This document shows, piece by piece, positions 15,649 through 24,845 of a stretch of DNA of 38,727 nt. The DNA is from Lachnospiraceae bacterium (lineage in GTDB: Bacteria > Bacillota > Clostridia > Lachnospirales > Lachnospiraceae). The position numbers and the translations under genes are program-made. The stretch is taken from NCBI GenBank assembly GCA_024403335.1, contig JAKSSA010000020.1, forward strand, positions 1-38,727, given 5' to 3'. The notes below the pieces were generated by a model. That model was given only the letters and a program-made list of their open reading frames with translations, was not told where the DNA came from and did not search any database. Every line of letters begins with the position of its first letter. The stretch's first letter is position 1.

Positions 15649-18600
15649 TCGTCACCCACAAGTACGCCTTTAAGTTTCCTGCCTTATCATCATCTGAATT
15701 ATCAACATAGAACAATAATTCCAAATGGGCATTAAATGACTCTCCGATTCTGTCTCCTGACATCTCAAACTCTATAGAGACACCATTTGTATTGCCACTA
15801 TAATTACTGATTAAAGCCTCTCTTGACAGCATTTCTTTTAAGCTTTCAACATTTTCTTTATCTGCAACCTTCTCAAGCATTTTCTTACATGCCTTATCAT
15901 AATTTTCGCCAGCTTTTAAATATTTGCCCTCTCCAACTTCTATTACATTAGCGGTTAAATCAATAAGTGCATTTTCAGGAGTTCCCTTATCTACTCCCCA
16001 TGTAAGTCTTTCTGCAGCCTCCTCAATTTCCATCTGTTCAGCCCTGGAATATGAACAATCCTCTGCAACAAAGGTTATTGAGCTTATCGTTCCGTCTGAT
16101 TCATAATTTGCACTGTATCTTGTTCTAAGACATGAAATACCTGCAACATTATTCACATCAAGCAAAATCTCACCATTCTGAACATATGCATAATCCACTG
16201 CTTTAATAACCTTTTCATTTAATTCAAGCAAAGCACCTTTAGTCAAAGTTTCATTAAGGAATATGCGGTCTTCTTCATTTGTTATGCCAAGCTTAATCGC
16301 ACCTTTATTTCTCGGACGGAAACGTTTGGAATCGCAGAAATAGCTCCATACATAAATCGATTCTGACTCACGCATCATCTTCATTTCAGATTCAATCAAT
16401 GCCTTAGCCTTGGTAAGATATCTGTTGTTACTTATTACAATAGCAGAAACCGGAACCCCATTTTCCTCAATTACTTCAAAGGATATAGTTCTCCATATCT
16501 TCTTACCTTCATTTATGAAGCATACATCACATTCAATGGCATCGCTGTTACTATCCCACTTCTTAAGCTTTTCAAGAGCAGTAAGCAAATTATTGACGGA
16601 TTCTTCTGCAATATATCCGTTTTCTTTATCCTTAATCCACTTAGAAAAGTTCTTAACATTGTAAGGAAGTAATCTCAACGGATCAAAAATAGATTCTATA
16701 CGGTCTTCACTGAATATGTACTGCCATGCAACAACATCTGCAACCTTAAAGGCTTTTTCAATACGGCTGTGCATGTCCTTCATTTCCAATAAAGTTACAT
16801 ATACTAAAGGACACTCATCTTCTACTATGGAAGCAACCATACGAATCCATTTATAATGGCCATTAATCTTTATCTCAATATAATCCTGATAACTGCCCTT
16901 ATTATAAAGTGGCTTACCTGAATCAAAGAGATTATCTTCTATCCTGTGGCGTATATTCTTATGAAGAAGTTTATTCAAAACCTCCTCTTCGGGTTTTAAG
17001 TCGTCTGAATACTTTTCAGGGCATCCCATAATAGAGAAGGTCTGCTTAGAAGCAAACATTACTGTGCGTTTCTTGTTGGGATATGCTTTAAGAAGCATTA
17101 CTCCACAAGGAACATTTCCGACGATGTTAGCAAGATTCTTTTCTGTTACTTCAAGCTTTTTCCTGTCATTTATCAATGAAAAATCGCAATAGAACAAAGA
17201 CTGCTGACCATTACTTGCAAGATACCTGACTCTGCATTCAAACCACAGGGACTCGTTTTCAAGCCAGTCAGCCACTATTTCTATCTCTGCATTTTCCTGT
17301 TCATATTTGGCTTTAGAAAGTTCAAAAGCTTCAAGCAAAGCTTTCCTTGTTTTTTCAGTAAGATACTCTGCAAAATTCCTGTTTCTGGCAAAAAATTCCT
17401 CATGAGTAACCTTAAGCTGCCTGAAAAACATGGTATTTGCTCTTGTAAGCTCTATCTTTTCACCATTCACTTCTAAAATGGCAGCACCACCAACAAACAT
17501 TTCAAAAATCTTTGAATCATCTGATGTTAAATCAAGGAACTTTGTACCTATATCATAATAATAGCTCTCGTCTGATTCATCACTGTTTAAAGTCTCAGTT
17601 TTATGCTCATTTAAATACTTAACGAAATCCTCAACAGGCATGGGGCGGGCAAAGAAATATCCCTGCATATAATTACAGCCTACACTTAAAAGGAAGTCTG
17701 CCTGGGGTTTGCTTTCTACGCCTTCTGCTATTACCGGAAGTTTAATCCACTTAGCCATACGAACAACGCTGTTAAGAATATGGCCTGCTCTTGTATCATC
17801 GATATTCTCCCCATTTTCAAGTACTTTCCCGAGGAATTTCATGTCAAGCTTTAATACATCAACAGGTGTGTCCTTGAGATTATTAAGAGAAGAATACTTA
17901 CTTCCAAAGTCGTCCATTTCAACTATGAAACCAAGTTCCTGTAATTTCTTTACAGTTGAAATAATACGACTTTCATCATCACTGCCGGCTTCATCACCAT
18001 ACATCGATTCTGTAATTTCAACTCTTATATAATGAGGATCAATTTCATATTTTTTCAACAGCTCACTAAAGGTCTTGCAAACATCTGATTCATAAATATC
18101 AGTTCGTGAAATATTAACTGAAATCGGAACTACATTAAGCGACTCATCAATCCATTTTTTCTGATATTCAAAAACCTTTTCCCAAACAAACTTATCAACC
18201 TCTACAATAAATTTGTTGCGCTCAAAAATAGGGATGAACTGATCCGGAGAAACCAATTGTCCATCTGGCTTCTTCCATCTTACCAACGCTTCTGCACCAT
18301 GAACTGAATTGATGGCATAATTATGCTGTGGCTGAAAATAAACAACAAATTCCCCATTCTTTAAAGCAAGATGCATATCGCCACTTATCTGCTGTTCATG
18401 AATAAGTTCCTCCATCATTTTTTTATCATAGTAGCCTACACGCTTGCTGTAATGATTTTTAACAGACTGAATTGCAAGATATGCCTTATCACAAAGCTCT
18501 GCAACAGAAGCATTTTCTGAACCAGGTTCCTTGTAACAAACACCAAAACGAAGGCTAAAGGAATAATCATTTGATATTTCATTAACCTCATTACAAATCC

Positions 18601-19345
18601 ATGTAACAACATCATCTACGCTGTTTTTTTCACTTTCAAAGCAGCATACAAAATGATCGGCTCCAACATGACCATAAGTAAACTCGCCCACTGCTTTCCA
18701 ATTTTGGAGAATTTCACCTACTCGCCAAAGGAAAGTATTACCTGCTTTATTTCCTTTCAAGCTGTTATATGCCTTAAAACGATCAACATTCCATCTTAAG
18801 ACAGTAAATCTCTTATCAGGATTTTTCTTTAGCATTTCACCGGTATACTCATTAAATCCGGTATTATTATAAATATTAGTTAAAGAATCAATATACTCAA
18901 CCTGTAAAATATTTAAAAGTGGATCCTTATCTGCCTTCATTTGCGCAACTTTTAAACGGCGCATAATATTTTCCACGCGTTTTGCAATTATTTTCACATT
19001 ATAAGGTTTTGCAACAAAGTCCTCAACGCCATAATCAAGTGCTTTAAGCTGTGTTTCTTCATCTTTAAGACCTGTTACAACTACAACAGGAACCGAAGCA
19101 AGCTTCTCATCACTTCGCATTGCTTTTAATACCTGCTCACCATCAACCTCAGGCATTATCCAATCCAACAAAACAAGATCTATATCACCTACTGTACGAA
19201 GCGTTTTCAATGCTTCGATTCCGTTATCAGCTTTATAAACCTCGTATTCGTCTTTGAAGCTTCTGGCCAAAATATTTTGCCCAACCAAATCATCTTCAAC
19301 AATCAGCAGTTTTCTTTTGTTTTCCTTAACACTTATGTTATCCAT
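15629..19345 (-). CDS. REC-GGDEF(degenerate)-EAL-PAS protein, predicted c-di-GMP phosphodiesterase
   Basis: A 1238-residue response regulator. The receiver (1-125) has Asp61 (LLDWIMPEVDG) and Lys113 (AKPYN). A GGDEF-like domain (150-310) has GADHF (228-232) in place of GGDEF, so it is probably inactive as a cyclase and may be regulatory. The EAL domain (about 320-580) keeps the catalytic set: E352-A-L, NIS (411-413), EITES (443-447), DD (478-479), LKLD (498-501), EGVE (541-544) and Gln561. Residues 600-1238 are several PAS-like modules. It should hydrolyse c-di-GMP under phospho-control, with the overlapping downstream kinase as the likely partner. GGAG lies 5 nt before the ATG. Confidence 0.92.
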   Translation of the reverse strand: MDNISVKENKRKLLIVEDDLVGQNILARSFKDEYEVYKADNGIEALKTLRTVGDIDLVLLDWIMPEVDGEQVLKAMRSDEKLASVPVVVVTGLKDEETQLKALDYGVEDFVAKPYNVKIIAKRVENIMRRLKVAQMKADKDPLLNILQVEYIDSLTNIYNNTGFNEYTGEMLKKNPDKRFTVLRWNVDRFKAYNSLKGNKAGNTFLWRVGEILQNWKAVGEFTYGHVGADHFVCCFESEKNSVDDVVTWICNEVNEISNDYSFSLRFGVCYKEPGSENASVAELCDKAYLAIQSVKNHYSKRVGYYDKKMMEELIHEQQISGDMHLALKNGEFVVYFQPQHNYAINSVHGAEALVRWKKPDGQLVSPDQFIPIFERNKFIVEVDKFVWEKVFEYQKKWIDESLNVVPISVNISRTDIYESDVCKTFSELLKKYEIDPHYIRVEITESMYGDEAGSDDESRIISTVKKLQELGFIVEMDDFGSKYSSLNNLKDTPVDVLKLDMKFLGKVLENGENIDDTRAGHILNSVVRMAKWIKLPVIAEGVESKPQADFLLSVGCNYMQGYFFARPMPVEDFVKYLNEHKTETLNSDESDESYYYDIGTKFLDLTSDDSKIFEMFVGGAAILEVNGEKIELTRANTMFFRQLKVTHEEFFARNRNFAEYLTEKTRKALLEAFELSKAKYEQENAEIEIVADWLENESLWFECRVRYLASNGQQSLFYCDFSLINDRKKLEVTEKNLANIVGNVPCGVMLLKAYPNKKRTVMFASKQTFSIMGCPEKYSDDLKPEEEVLNKLLHKNIRHRIEDNLFDSGKPLYNKGSYQDYIEIKINGHYKWIRMVASIVEDECPLVYVTLLEMKDMHSRIEKAFKVADVVAWQYIFSEDRIESIFDPLRLLPYNVKNFSKWIKDKENGYIAEESVNNLLTALEKLKKWDSNSDAIECDVCFINEGKKIWRTISFEVIEENGVPVSAIVISNNRYLTKAKALIESEMKMMRESESIYVWSYFCDSKRFRPRNKGAIKLGITNEEDRIFLNETLTKGALLELNEKVIKAVDYAYVQNGEILLDVNNVAGISCLRTRYSANYESDGTISSITFVAEDCSYSRAEQMEIEEAAERLTWGVDKGTPENALIDLTANVIEVGEGKYLKAGENYDKACKKMLEKVADKENVESLKEMLSREALISNYSGNTNGVSIEFEMSGDRIGESFNAHLELLFYVDNSDDDKAGNLKAYLWVTNGKENN

Positions 19346-19406
19346 AACATCTCCACCACTACGAAAAATAAGCCAAGATTAACTCATTGTAAATTTATAC
19401 AAATAT

Positions 19407-19434
19407 ATTATATCACATTTCCGTGAATGTACAA
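19407..19434 (-). promoter_or_regulatory. Promoter for the EAL/kinase/pseudo-amidase operon
   Basis: Minus-strand TTGTAC (-35) and TATAAT (-10) with a 16-bp spacer, about 60 bp before the start codon. Confidence 0.65.
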
Positions 19435-19475
19435 CAATATTTCACAATTTATGTAGTGGTATTTTAGTACTAAAA

Positions 19476-19499
19476 AAGGCCTGCCTTTCGACAAGCCTT
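19476..19499 (-). terminator. Rho-independent terminator after the OB-fold lipoprotein gene
   Basis: Minus-strand 10-bp stem AAGGCTTGTC/GGCAGGCCTT (with G-U pairs), GAAA tetraloop and a TTTTTT tail. Confidence 0.93.
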
Positions 19500-19538
19500 A
19501 AGCAAATATCAATCTGTTAATAGTATAAGGTTTTTAAA

Positions 19539-20273
19539 TTACTTAACCTTAACTGATGTTACATGAGGATTTGCTCCATTGTACCAATAAAGGAAACCTT
19601 CAACATCAACCTTATCACCAATCTTAAGATTCTTAACTGCCTTGTAAACATCTGTATCCTTACCACAAAGATCTGTTTCAACACAGAAATTATAGGTCTT
19701 ACCATTTACAGATACATTGAAATAAAGATCGCTACCTTCTTCGCCTGAGCCATCCCAGTTGTAAAGGAATGCAACATCCTGTCCGTCAGAATTCTTGCTT
19801 GCTTCAACTGTCATACCCTTAAATACAACTTTCTTATTCTGGTCCTTAACTAAATCTGCTGAACCAAGTAAAGAAGTAACATCCTTAGCATCAAAAATCT
19901 TTTCTCCCTTTAATACTTCGATTGAAGAAGCATCAGCAATTTCAACCTCGCCTGACCATTCAGCCTTAAAGCCAGTTACCTTTACCTTAGAACCAACCTT
20001 CCAGCTATCGTACTTAGCCTGATCGCAAGCGATTCTGTATACGAAATATGCGCCTTCACCATCCTGAATGTAAAGTGAAGTATTGCCATATTCAGCATTG
20101 AACTTCTGCTTTGCCTGAAGGTATCCTTCAATTGTTACTTCTGAGTCAAGATTAGCTGCATCATACTGTGCAAAGGTCATAGTACCTGCTGACTTTGCAT
20201 TAACATCTTCACCACAGCCTGCCATTGAAAGAACTAAAGCTGCAACCATTAAAAATGCAAAAAACTTTTTCAT
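19539..20273 (-). CDS. Lipoprotein with two OB-like modules
   Basis: Surface lipoprotein of 244 residues with a classic signal and lipobox (LSMAGCG, Cys20). The mature part looks like two OB-fold-type beta modules. The first (about 34-125) holds VTIEGYLQAKQ, TSLYIQDGEGAYFVY and WKVGSKVKVTGFKAEW. The second (about 135-244) has the same order of strands, ending LKIGDKVDVEGFLYWYNG and HVTSVKV. Such modules occur in uncharacterised secreted bacterial proteins; no ligand can be named. AGGAGAGG lies before the ATG. It has its own promoter and terminator, so it is monocistronic. Confidence 0.85.
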   Translation of the reverse strand: MKKFFAFLMVAALVLSMAGCGEDVNAKSAGTMTFAQYDAANLDSEVTIEGYLQAKQKFNAEYGNTSLYIQDGEGAYFVYRIACDQAKYDSWKVGSKVKVTGFKAEWSGEVEIADASSIEVLKGEKIFDAKDVTSLLGSADLVKDQNKKVVFKGMTVEASKNSDGQDVAFLYNWDGSGEEGSDLYFNVSVNGKTYNFCVETDLCGKDTDVYKAVKNLKIGDKVDVEGFLYWYNGANPHVTSVKVK

Positions 20274-20323
20274 AAATCCTCTCCTTTTTCTAATGAACCT
20301 GCTAGTCCATCATTTCCAATGTA

Positions 20324-20351
20324 ATTATACTCCGAAAAAAATAAAAAGCAA
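20324..20351 (-). promoter_or_regulatory. Promoter for the OB-fold lipoprotein gene
   Basis: Minus-strand TTGCTT (-35) and TATAAT (-10) with a 16-bp spacer, about 50 bp before the start codon. Confidence 0.65.
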
Positions 20352-20401
20352 TGTACAATTCTACTAAAATTATTAAGCTTGAAATGCTATTTTTATACAA
20401 T

Positions 20402-21994
20402 TTAGTGCTTTTTATTTTTTACCCTTGAAGTTATGGCGTAAGTGATAAGCAAAACCCATACTGTAATCAAAATTGCAATCAGTGCCACAGCTTCGCCTGG
20501 CATATCACCAAGTTCTTTCTTTTTAAGACCCTGGTTGCTTTTTGAATCAAGCCTGTAAAGAGCTGTAACGGATTTAAACAAATCATCATAATACTCTTCG
20601 CTTTTAATCTGGTTACGCCTTACAGCCTTTCCTGTGTCTTCTATCATCTGCCCTGCGGCATCTCTTAATGAAGCCGACCCATTGAAAACAGGGGTTACAA
20701 AGGTGTTTTGCATATTATCAATCAAAAGCTTTGAAGCCTTAAGCTTAACATCATAATATAAACTGTTATCTTCTCCACCTCTTGAAAGATAATCTACATA
20801 AGAAGGATCATTTTGTGCTTTTAAAGTTACAGGAACATAACCTTCGGTTTGGGCATATGCAATCTGAACTTCATTTGTAAGAAGATATTGTGCAAATAAC
20901 CATGATGCCATTACCTCGCCTGCATCTGATTTGTTGAAAATACAAACAGATGGTCCCTGTGAAATCATGTAAGGTGTTTCAGGATTATACTGTGGAATAA
21001 CCATGACTTCAGTTTCAAAGTCAACAATTGAATCCTCACTTATATCTGAAAGCGGTGCCTTGCTTCCCATCCATGTAGACCCTGCAGTAGAATCTATTGC
21101 AAATATACACTGACCTGCATTTAAGAAATTAGCAGGATAGCTTGATATTTTAAAGGTTGAAAATGCTCCGCTAAGAAAATGTCCTGATATTTCTTTAAGG
21201 AAATCCTTTGTTGTATCATTAAACAAAAAAACCTCGCCGTCTTCTGTTGAGTACTTCTCGTCCTTTTGTTTAAGCATCTGGATCATCATATTATCAGTAG
21301 ACTTATAAATGCATGGTATCAAAACATTTTGTCCATTTATTTTATAGGTACCGTCATCATTCTTCTCAAGTGCAGCATCAGATACCTCCCAGATAAAATC
21401 CCATGTAAGCTTTTCAGGAAGAGTATATCCTAATGCTTCAACAAAAGTTTTGTTTACATAACAGGCTTCCGTTGAGCGCATAAAAGGAATTGCATAATAT
21501 TCACCATGAATTTTACAGTCATCAAGAAACTTTCCTATTATTTCTTCTCTCTTTGGCGAATCAAATTTAAGCTTCGAGCCATTAAGACCATATTCTTTAT
21601 TATCCATCAATTCATCAAGAGGAACGCATATATTAATACCGGAAAGATATGTAGCTATATGATCCGGATATGTTATACATACATTAGGAGTAGTATTAGT
21701 TGCTATATTTGTTATAACATCGTTATAGATTTTTCCATAATCTGTATATAATCTTATATTAACCTTTATGTTAGGATACAGCTTTTGGAATGAATCTATT
21801 GCTTTTCTGTAAATCTGAGTCTGTGTTACATTAGTATCATTCTTAGCCCAGAAGGTAATCTCGTATTGCTTGCTCTCATCGAAGTTCTCTGGTATTTCGA
21901 AAGCTTCAAGCCCATGTGAGCCATGACAGCCTGTTAAAATCATAACAAAAAGCGTAAATACAAAAGACAATAAAAATATGCGCTTATTCATCAT
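20402..21994 (-). CDS. Sugar ABC transporter substrate-binding lipoprotein with C-terminal membrane helix
   Basis: Family 1 extracellular solute-binding protein, 530 residues. The N-terminus is a lipoprotein signal with lipobox ILTGC (Cys23). The body shows the family pattern: YEITFWAKNDTN, FQKLYPNIKVNI, a CIFAIDSTAGSTWMGSK segment and SWLFAQYLLT. Unusually, the C-terminus has a further hydrophobic helix (AVALIAILITVWVLLITYAI) and a basic tail, so the protein would be anchored at both ends. The start is the ATG that overlaps the stop of the permease gene (ATGA), with GAGGAGG 9 nt upstream; a longer in-frame extension inside the permease gene is not needed. The sugar cannot be predicted. Confidence 0.92.
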   Translation of the reverse strand: MMNKRIFLLSFVFTLFVMILTGCHGSHGLEAFEIPENFDESKQYEITFWAKNDTNVTQTQIYRKAIDSFQKLYPNIKVNIRLYTDYGKIYNDVITNIATNTTPNVCITYPDHIATYLSGINICVPLDELMDNKEYGLNGSKLKFDSPKREEIIGKFLDDCKIHGEYYAIPFMRSTEACYVNKTFVEALGYTLPEKLTWDFIWEVSDAALEKNDDGTYKINGQNVLIPCIYKSTDNMMIQMLKQKDEKYSTEDGEVFLFNDTTKDFLKEISGHFLSGAFSTFKISSYPANFLNAGQCIFAIDSTAGSTWMGSKAPLSDISEDSIVDFETEVMVIPQYNPETPYMISQGPSVCIFNKSDAGEVMASWLFAQYLLTNEVQIAYAQTEGYVPVTLKAQNDPSYVDYLSRGGEDNSLYYDVKLKASKLLIDNMQNTFVTPVFNGSASLRDAAGQMIEDTGKAVRRNQIKSEEYYDDLFKSVTALYRLDSKSNQGLKKKELGDMPGEAVALIAILITVWVLLITYAITSRVKNKKH

Positions 21995-22857
21995 CCCTTT
22001 GTACCTCCTCTCGATACACCTTCCATTACCTTTTTTCTGAAGCAAAGGAAAAGAATAATTAACGGAAGTGAAATGACCACAACTGCTGCCATCATGGCAG
22101 GAATATTTTCTCGTCCAAAACCATTTTCTCTTATCTCCTGAATACCATTTGAGACAAGGAAATAAGCAGGATCATCAGTAATAAGTCTTGGCCAAACAAA
22201 CAAATTCCAGCATTCAATTACTTTAAGAATGATAACCGTAACCATCGTCGGTCTGCATATTGGAATCATAACCTTAAACAAATACTTAATATCCTTTGTT
22301 CCGTCAACTTTTGCAGCAAGATAAAGTTCATTTGGTATCTGTGCAAAATTTTCTTTCAAAAGATATATATAAAATACCGAGGTTACGGACGGCAAAATCA
22401 ACCCAAGGAACGTATTTCTCAAATCAAGATTCGTAATTGTAACAAAGTTTGTAATTACAACAAGTTCTGTTGGAATCATCATCAAGGCCAGGAAAAGAGT
22501 AAAAATCAAGTCTCTTCCAGGGAATTCAAGTCTTGCAAAAGCAAAGGCAGCTAATGTTATGACAAGTACCATTAATGCAGTCGTTGCAACAGTAAAAATA
22601 ACCGTATTTAATAAATACTTCGCAAGATTAACAGTCGTAAATGCATCTATATAATTTCTTAATGTCGGTGAAAGTGTATAAAACTTCGGCACATATTCAC
22701 CATTATAGGCTGCATAACTTTTTAAAGAGCTAAGTATCATCCAATAAAACGGAAATAATACAATAATTCCCCATATTCCAAGCAACATATAAGTCAGTGT
22801 CTTTCCTAAATTGTGCCTGAAATTTGCTTTTGTTTTTATTTTAGAATAGTTTTCCAT
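21991..22857 (-). CDS. Sugar ABC transporter permease, MalG type
   Basis: Inner-membrane permease of a carbohydrate (CUT1) importer, 288 residues with about six transmembrane helices. It has the EAA loop that docks the ATPase (AAKVDGTKDIKYLFKVMIPICRP). I chose the ATG at 22857, which follows GGAGAG by 5 nt and gives a normal MalG length. An in-frame extension to 22989 runs through the 41-bp repeat and is not credible. It overlaps the solute-binding gene by 4 nt. No ATPase gene is adjacent, so a shared MsmK/MalK-type ATPase elsewhere is likely. Confidence 0.94.
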   Translation of the reverse strand: MENYSKIKTKANFRHNLGKTLTYMLLGIWGIIVLFPFYWMILSSLKSYAAYNGEYVPKFYTLSPTLRNYIDAFTTVNLAKYLLNTVIFTVATTALMVLVITLAAFAFARLEFPGRDLIFTLFLALMMIPTELVVITNFVTITNLDLRNTFLGLILPSVTSVFYIYLLKENFAQIPNELYLAAKVDGTKDIKYLFKVMIPICRPTMVTVIILKVIECWNLFVWPRLITDDPAYFLVSNGIQEIRENGFGRENIPAMMAAVVVISLPLIILFLCFRKKVMEGVSRGGTKG

Positions 22858-22949
22858 ATACTCTCCGATAAAATACAGTTTTAACATCATCCATTTAAAA
22901 CCCGATTTTTTAAGTATGTATAAATCTGCAATACACCTTAAATTGTACG

Positions 22950-23111
22950 CTATATACATAAGAATACTGCAATTTACTTGAACTTGCATCCTACATACAT
23001 AAGAATACTGTAATTTACTTAAACTTAATTCCTATATACATAAGAATACTGTAATTTACTTAAACTTAATTCCTATATACATAAAATACTATAATTTACT
23101 TAAACTTGCTT
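22950..23111 (-). repeat. 41-bp tandem repeat, four copies, between the two permease genes
   Basis: Units start at 22950, 22991, 23032 and 23073, exactly 41 bp apart. Copies 2 and 3 differ at one position; copy 1 has a few changes and copy 4 a 2-bp deletion. The forward-strand core is ATACATAAGAATACTGTAAT. The block lies inside the operon in a 287-nt gap that also contains a short inverted repeat (CTTGTG/CACAAG, 23109-23125). Confidence 0.95.
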
Positions 23112-23144
23112 GTGATTTACACAAGATGTGCAATCCGCAAAAAA

Positions 23145-24074
23145 TTATTTGTAATGTACATACTTCCTGCTGACAATCAAATTGATACAGGTTATTGTAA
23201 GTACAACGGCAAACAAAATAATAGCTGCTGCCGAAGCATAGGAAGGATAGCCACCCGAATTTCCATATAGCATGTCATATACATATCCTACAATGGTATT
23301 CATTCCTGCGGCATTAAGATTTGTTCCAAACAATGCAACGGAATCACTATAGGCTTTAAATGCGCCAATAAAGCCGGTAATTATCAGATAAAAAAGCATA
23401 GGTGAAATCATGGGAAGTGTAATTCTTAAAAATATTCTTCCCTTCCTCGTACCATCAACCTTCGCCGCATTATAATAATTTTGATTTACTGAAGCAAGGG
23501 CACTTGTGAGAATTAAAATCTTAAAAGGAAGTACAATCCATATTGTGTAAAAGCAAAGAACAAACATCTTTGCCCAATAAGGTCCGTCGATAAAATCAAC
23601 CGAATTTCCGCCAAACAATCCAATCAGCATATTTACCATGCCTTCAGAATATGGTGTCTTCTTAAAAAGAATCATAAATACCAGACCTACAGCCAGGGTA
23701 TTTGTTACATAGGGTAAAAAGAATACTGTCTGAAACAAGTCCCTCAGTGCTTTAATTGAATTAAGTGCAAGCGCAATCAGCAATCCGAGTCCTGTAGATA
23801 CAGGGACAGTAATTACTACAAGAATAATCGTATTTTTCAAAGCCTGAATAAAATATTCATCCCGCAAAACATAAGAATAATTATAGGTACCAACTCCGAA
23901 AAATGACTGTGCTGCAGAATTATAGCCTTCCTCAAAGGAATACACAAAAACATCAACCAAAGGGTAAATCATAAATACTCCAAGAAAGACAAGCGCCGGG
24001 AGCAAATATAAATAACTTGTCAGTATTTTCATTAAAGTATTCTTTGAAATTTTCCATTTTTTACTTTTTTCCAT
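23145..24074 (-). CDS. Sugar ABC transporter permease, MalF/UgpA type
   Basis: First membrane subunit of the CUT1 carbohydrate importer, 309 residues. A basic cytoplasmic N-terminus is followed by about six helices, and the EAA loop AAKVDGTRKGRIFLRITLPMISP matches that of the partner permease. It starts 21 nt after the FRG-domain gene, with GGAG about 9 nt upstream of the ATG. The two permease genes are separated by 287 nt that hold the 41-bp repeat, which is unusual for a MalF-MalG pair. Confidence 0.95.
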   Translation of the reverse strand: MEKSKKWKISKNTLMKILTSYLYLLPALVFLGVFMIYPLVDVFVYSFEEGYNSAAQSFFGVGTYNYSYVLRDEYFIQALKNTIILVVITVPVSTGLGLLIALALNSIKALRDLFQTVFFLPYVTNTLAVGLVFMILFKKTPYSEGMVNMLIGLFGGNSVDFIDGPYWAKMFVLCFYTIWIVLPFKILILTSALASVNQNYYNAAKVDGTRKGRIFLRITLPMISPMLFYLIITGFIGAFKAYSDSVALFGTNLNAAGMNTIVGYVYDMLYGNSGGYPSYASAAAIILFAVVLTITCINLIVSRKYVHYK

Positions 24075-24095
24075 CAGACAAACTCCACTTTTTAA

Positions 24096-24845
24096 TTAAA
24101 TGCCATATGTGTCTTTCAATTCATTTGAAAGATGTTCCAAATCAGGATAAATAAAACTTTCCGTAATGCCAAATACACGAAGGCTGTCAATAAAATATTC
24201 CTTTTTGTTAGCAGGAATTACTATTTTATAAAGCATATCCTCATCACAGATATCTTCAAGTTTTTTCAATGAATTATGAACCGTAAAATTTGACTGCTGC
24301 GAATACATTCTCAAATTGTTATTTACAGAACTGCAGGCCAAAATTCTGTCAACCAATTCCGGGTTATGATGGTTGTGCTTAAATGCAGGCAAAAGCATTT
24401 CCTGCGTAGTTTCAGCATCTAAAGGATAAACACAATCTCCAAAGCCCATCTTCTCATTTAACTTACTCGGTACTAAAACCCATACAACCGAATCCATCTT
24501 AGGATATTCCTTGTAAGTTTCAACCGCAAAGAAAACTGCTATTAAAGGCGACTTTGACCAGTCAAGCATTCTTGTAGGAAGTCCGTAATGCTGCATTAGT
24601 GCCACCCAGCCCGAATAATCCTTCTTTGCAGGCGGATTGTCCATAATCTGTTTAGCTCTTATATAAAAGTCATTTGCAAGAAATCTTTCTGCTTCTATAC
24701 GCTTTTTTGTTCTGTGAATTGACGGAACCAAAGGGTTCTTCGCATTCTCATCTCCCCTGTACCATAATCTGTCACCATGCTTTTCATTTAAATCATTTAC
24801 AAAATGAAGAAGCTCATCAATTGAGTGAATTCTTTGTGTTATCAT
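24096..24845 (-). CDS. FRG-domain protein
   Basis: Cytoplasmic protein of 249 residues with the FRG domain, named for its N-terminal (F/Y)RG motif; biochemical function not established. Visible signatures are LWYRGDEN (27-34) and the second conserved block MQHYGLPTRMLDWSKSP (84-100) followed by LIAVFFAVE. The C-terminal part holds further conserved-looking acidic and aromatic positions (SNFTVHN, IPANKKEYF). I chose the ATG at 24845, with AGAGG 7 nt upstream; it overlaps the end of the surface-protein gene by 29 nt. It lies between a surface protein and sugar permeases in one operon. Confidence 0.88.
   Translation of the reverse strand: MITQRIHSIDELLHFVNDLNEKHGDRLWYRGDENAKNPLVPSIHRTKKRIEAERFLANDFYIRAKQIMDNPPAKKDYSGWVALMQHYGLPTRMLDWSKSPLIAVFFAVETYKEYPKMDSVVWVLVPSKLNEKMGFGDCVYPLDAETTQEMLLPAFKHNHHNPELVDRILACSSVNNNLRMYSQQSNFTVHNSLKKLEDICDEDMLYKIVIPANKKEYFIDSLRVFGITESFIYPDLEHLSNELKDTYGI

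Noticed and set aside
22858-22989. N-terminal extension of the MalG-type permease
   Set aside because: The extension covers part of the 41-bp repeat and lacks a ribosome binding site; the ATG at 22857 has GGAGAG and gives the normal family start.
22950-23111. CRISPR array
   Set aside because: The 41-bp units are directly adjacent with no unique spacers, so this is a plain tandem repeat.
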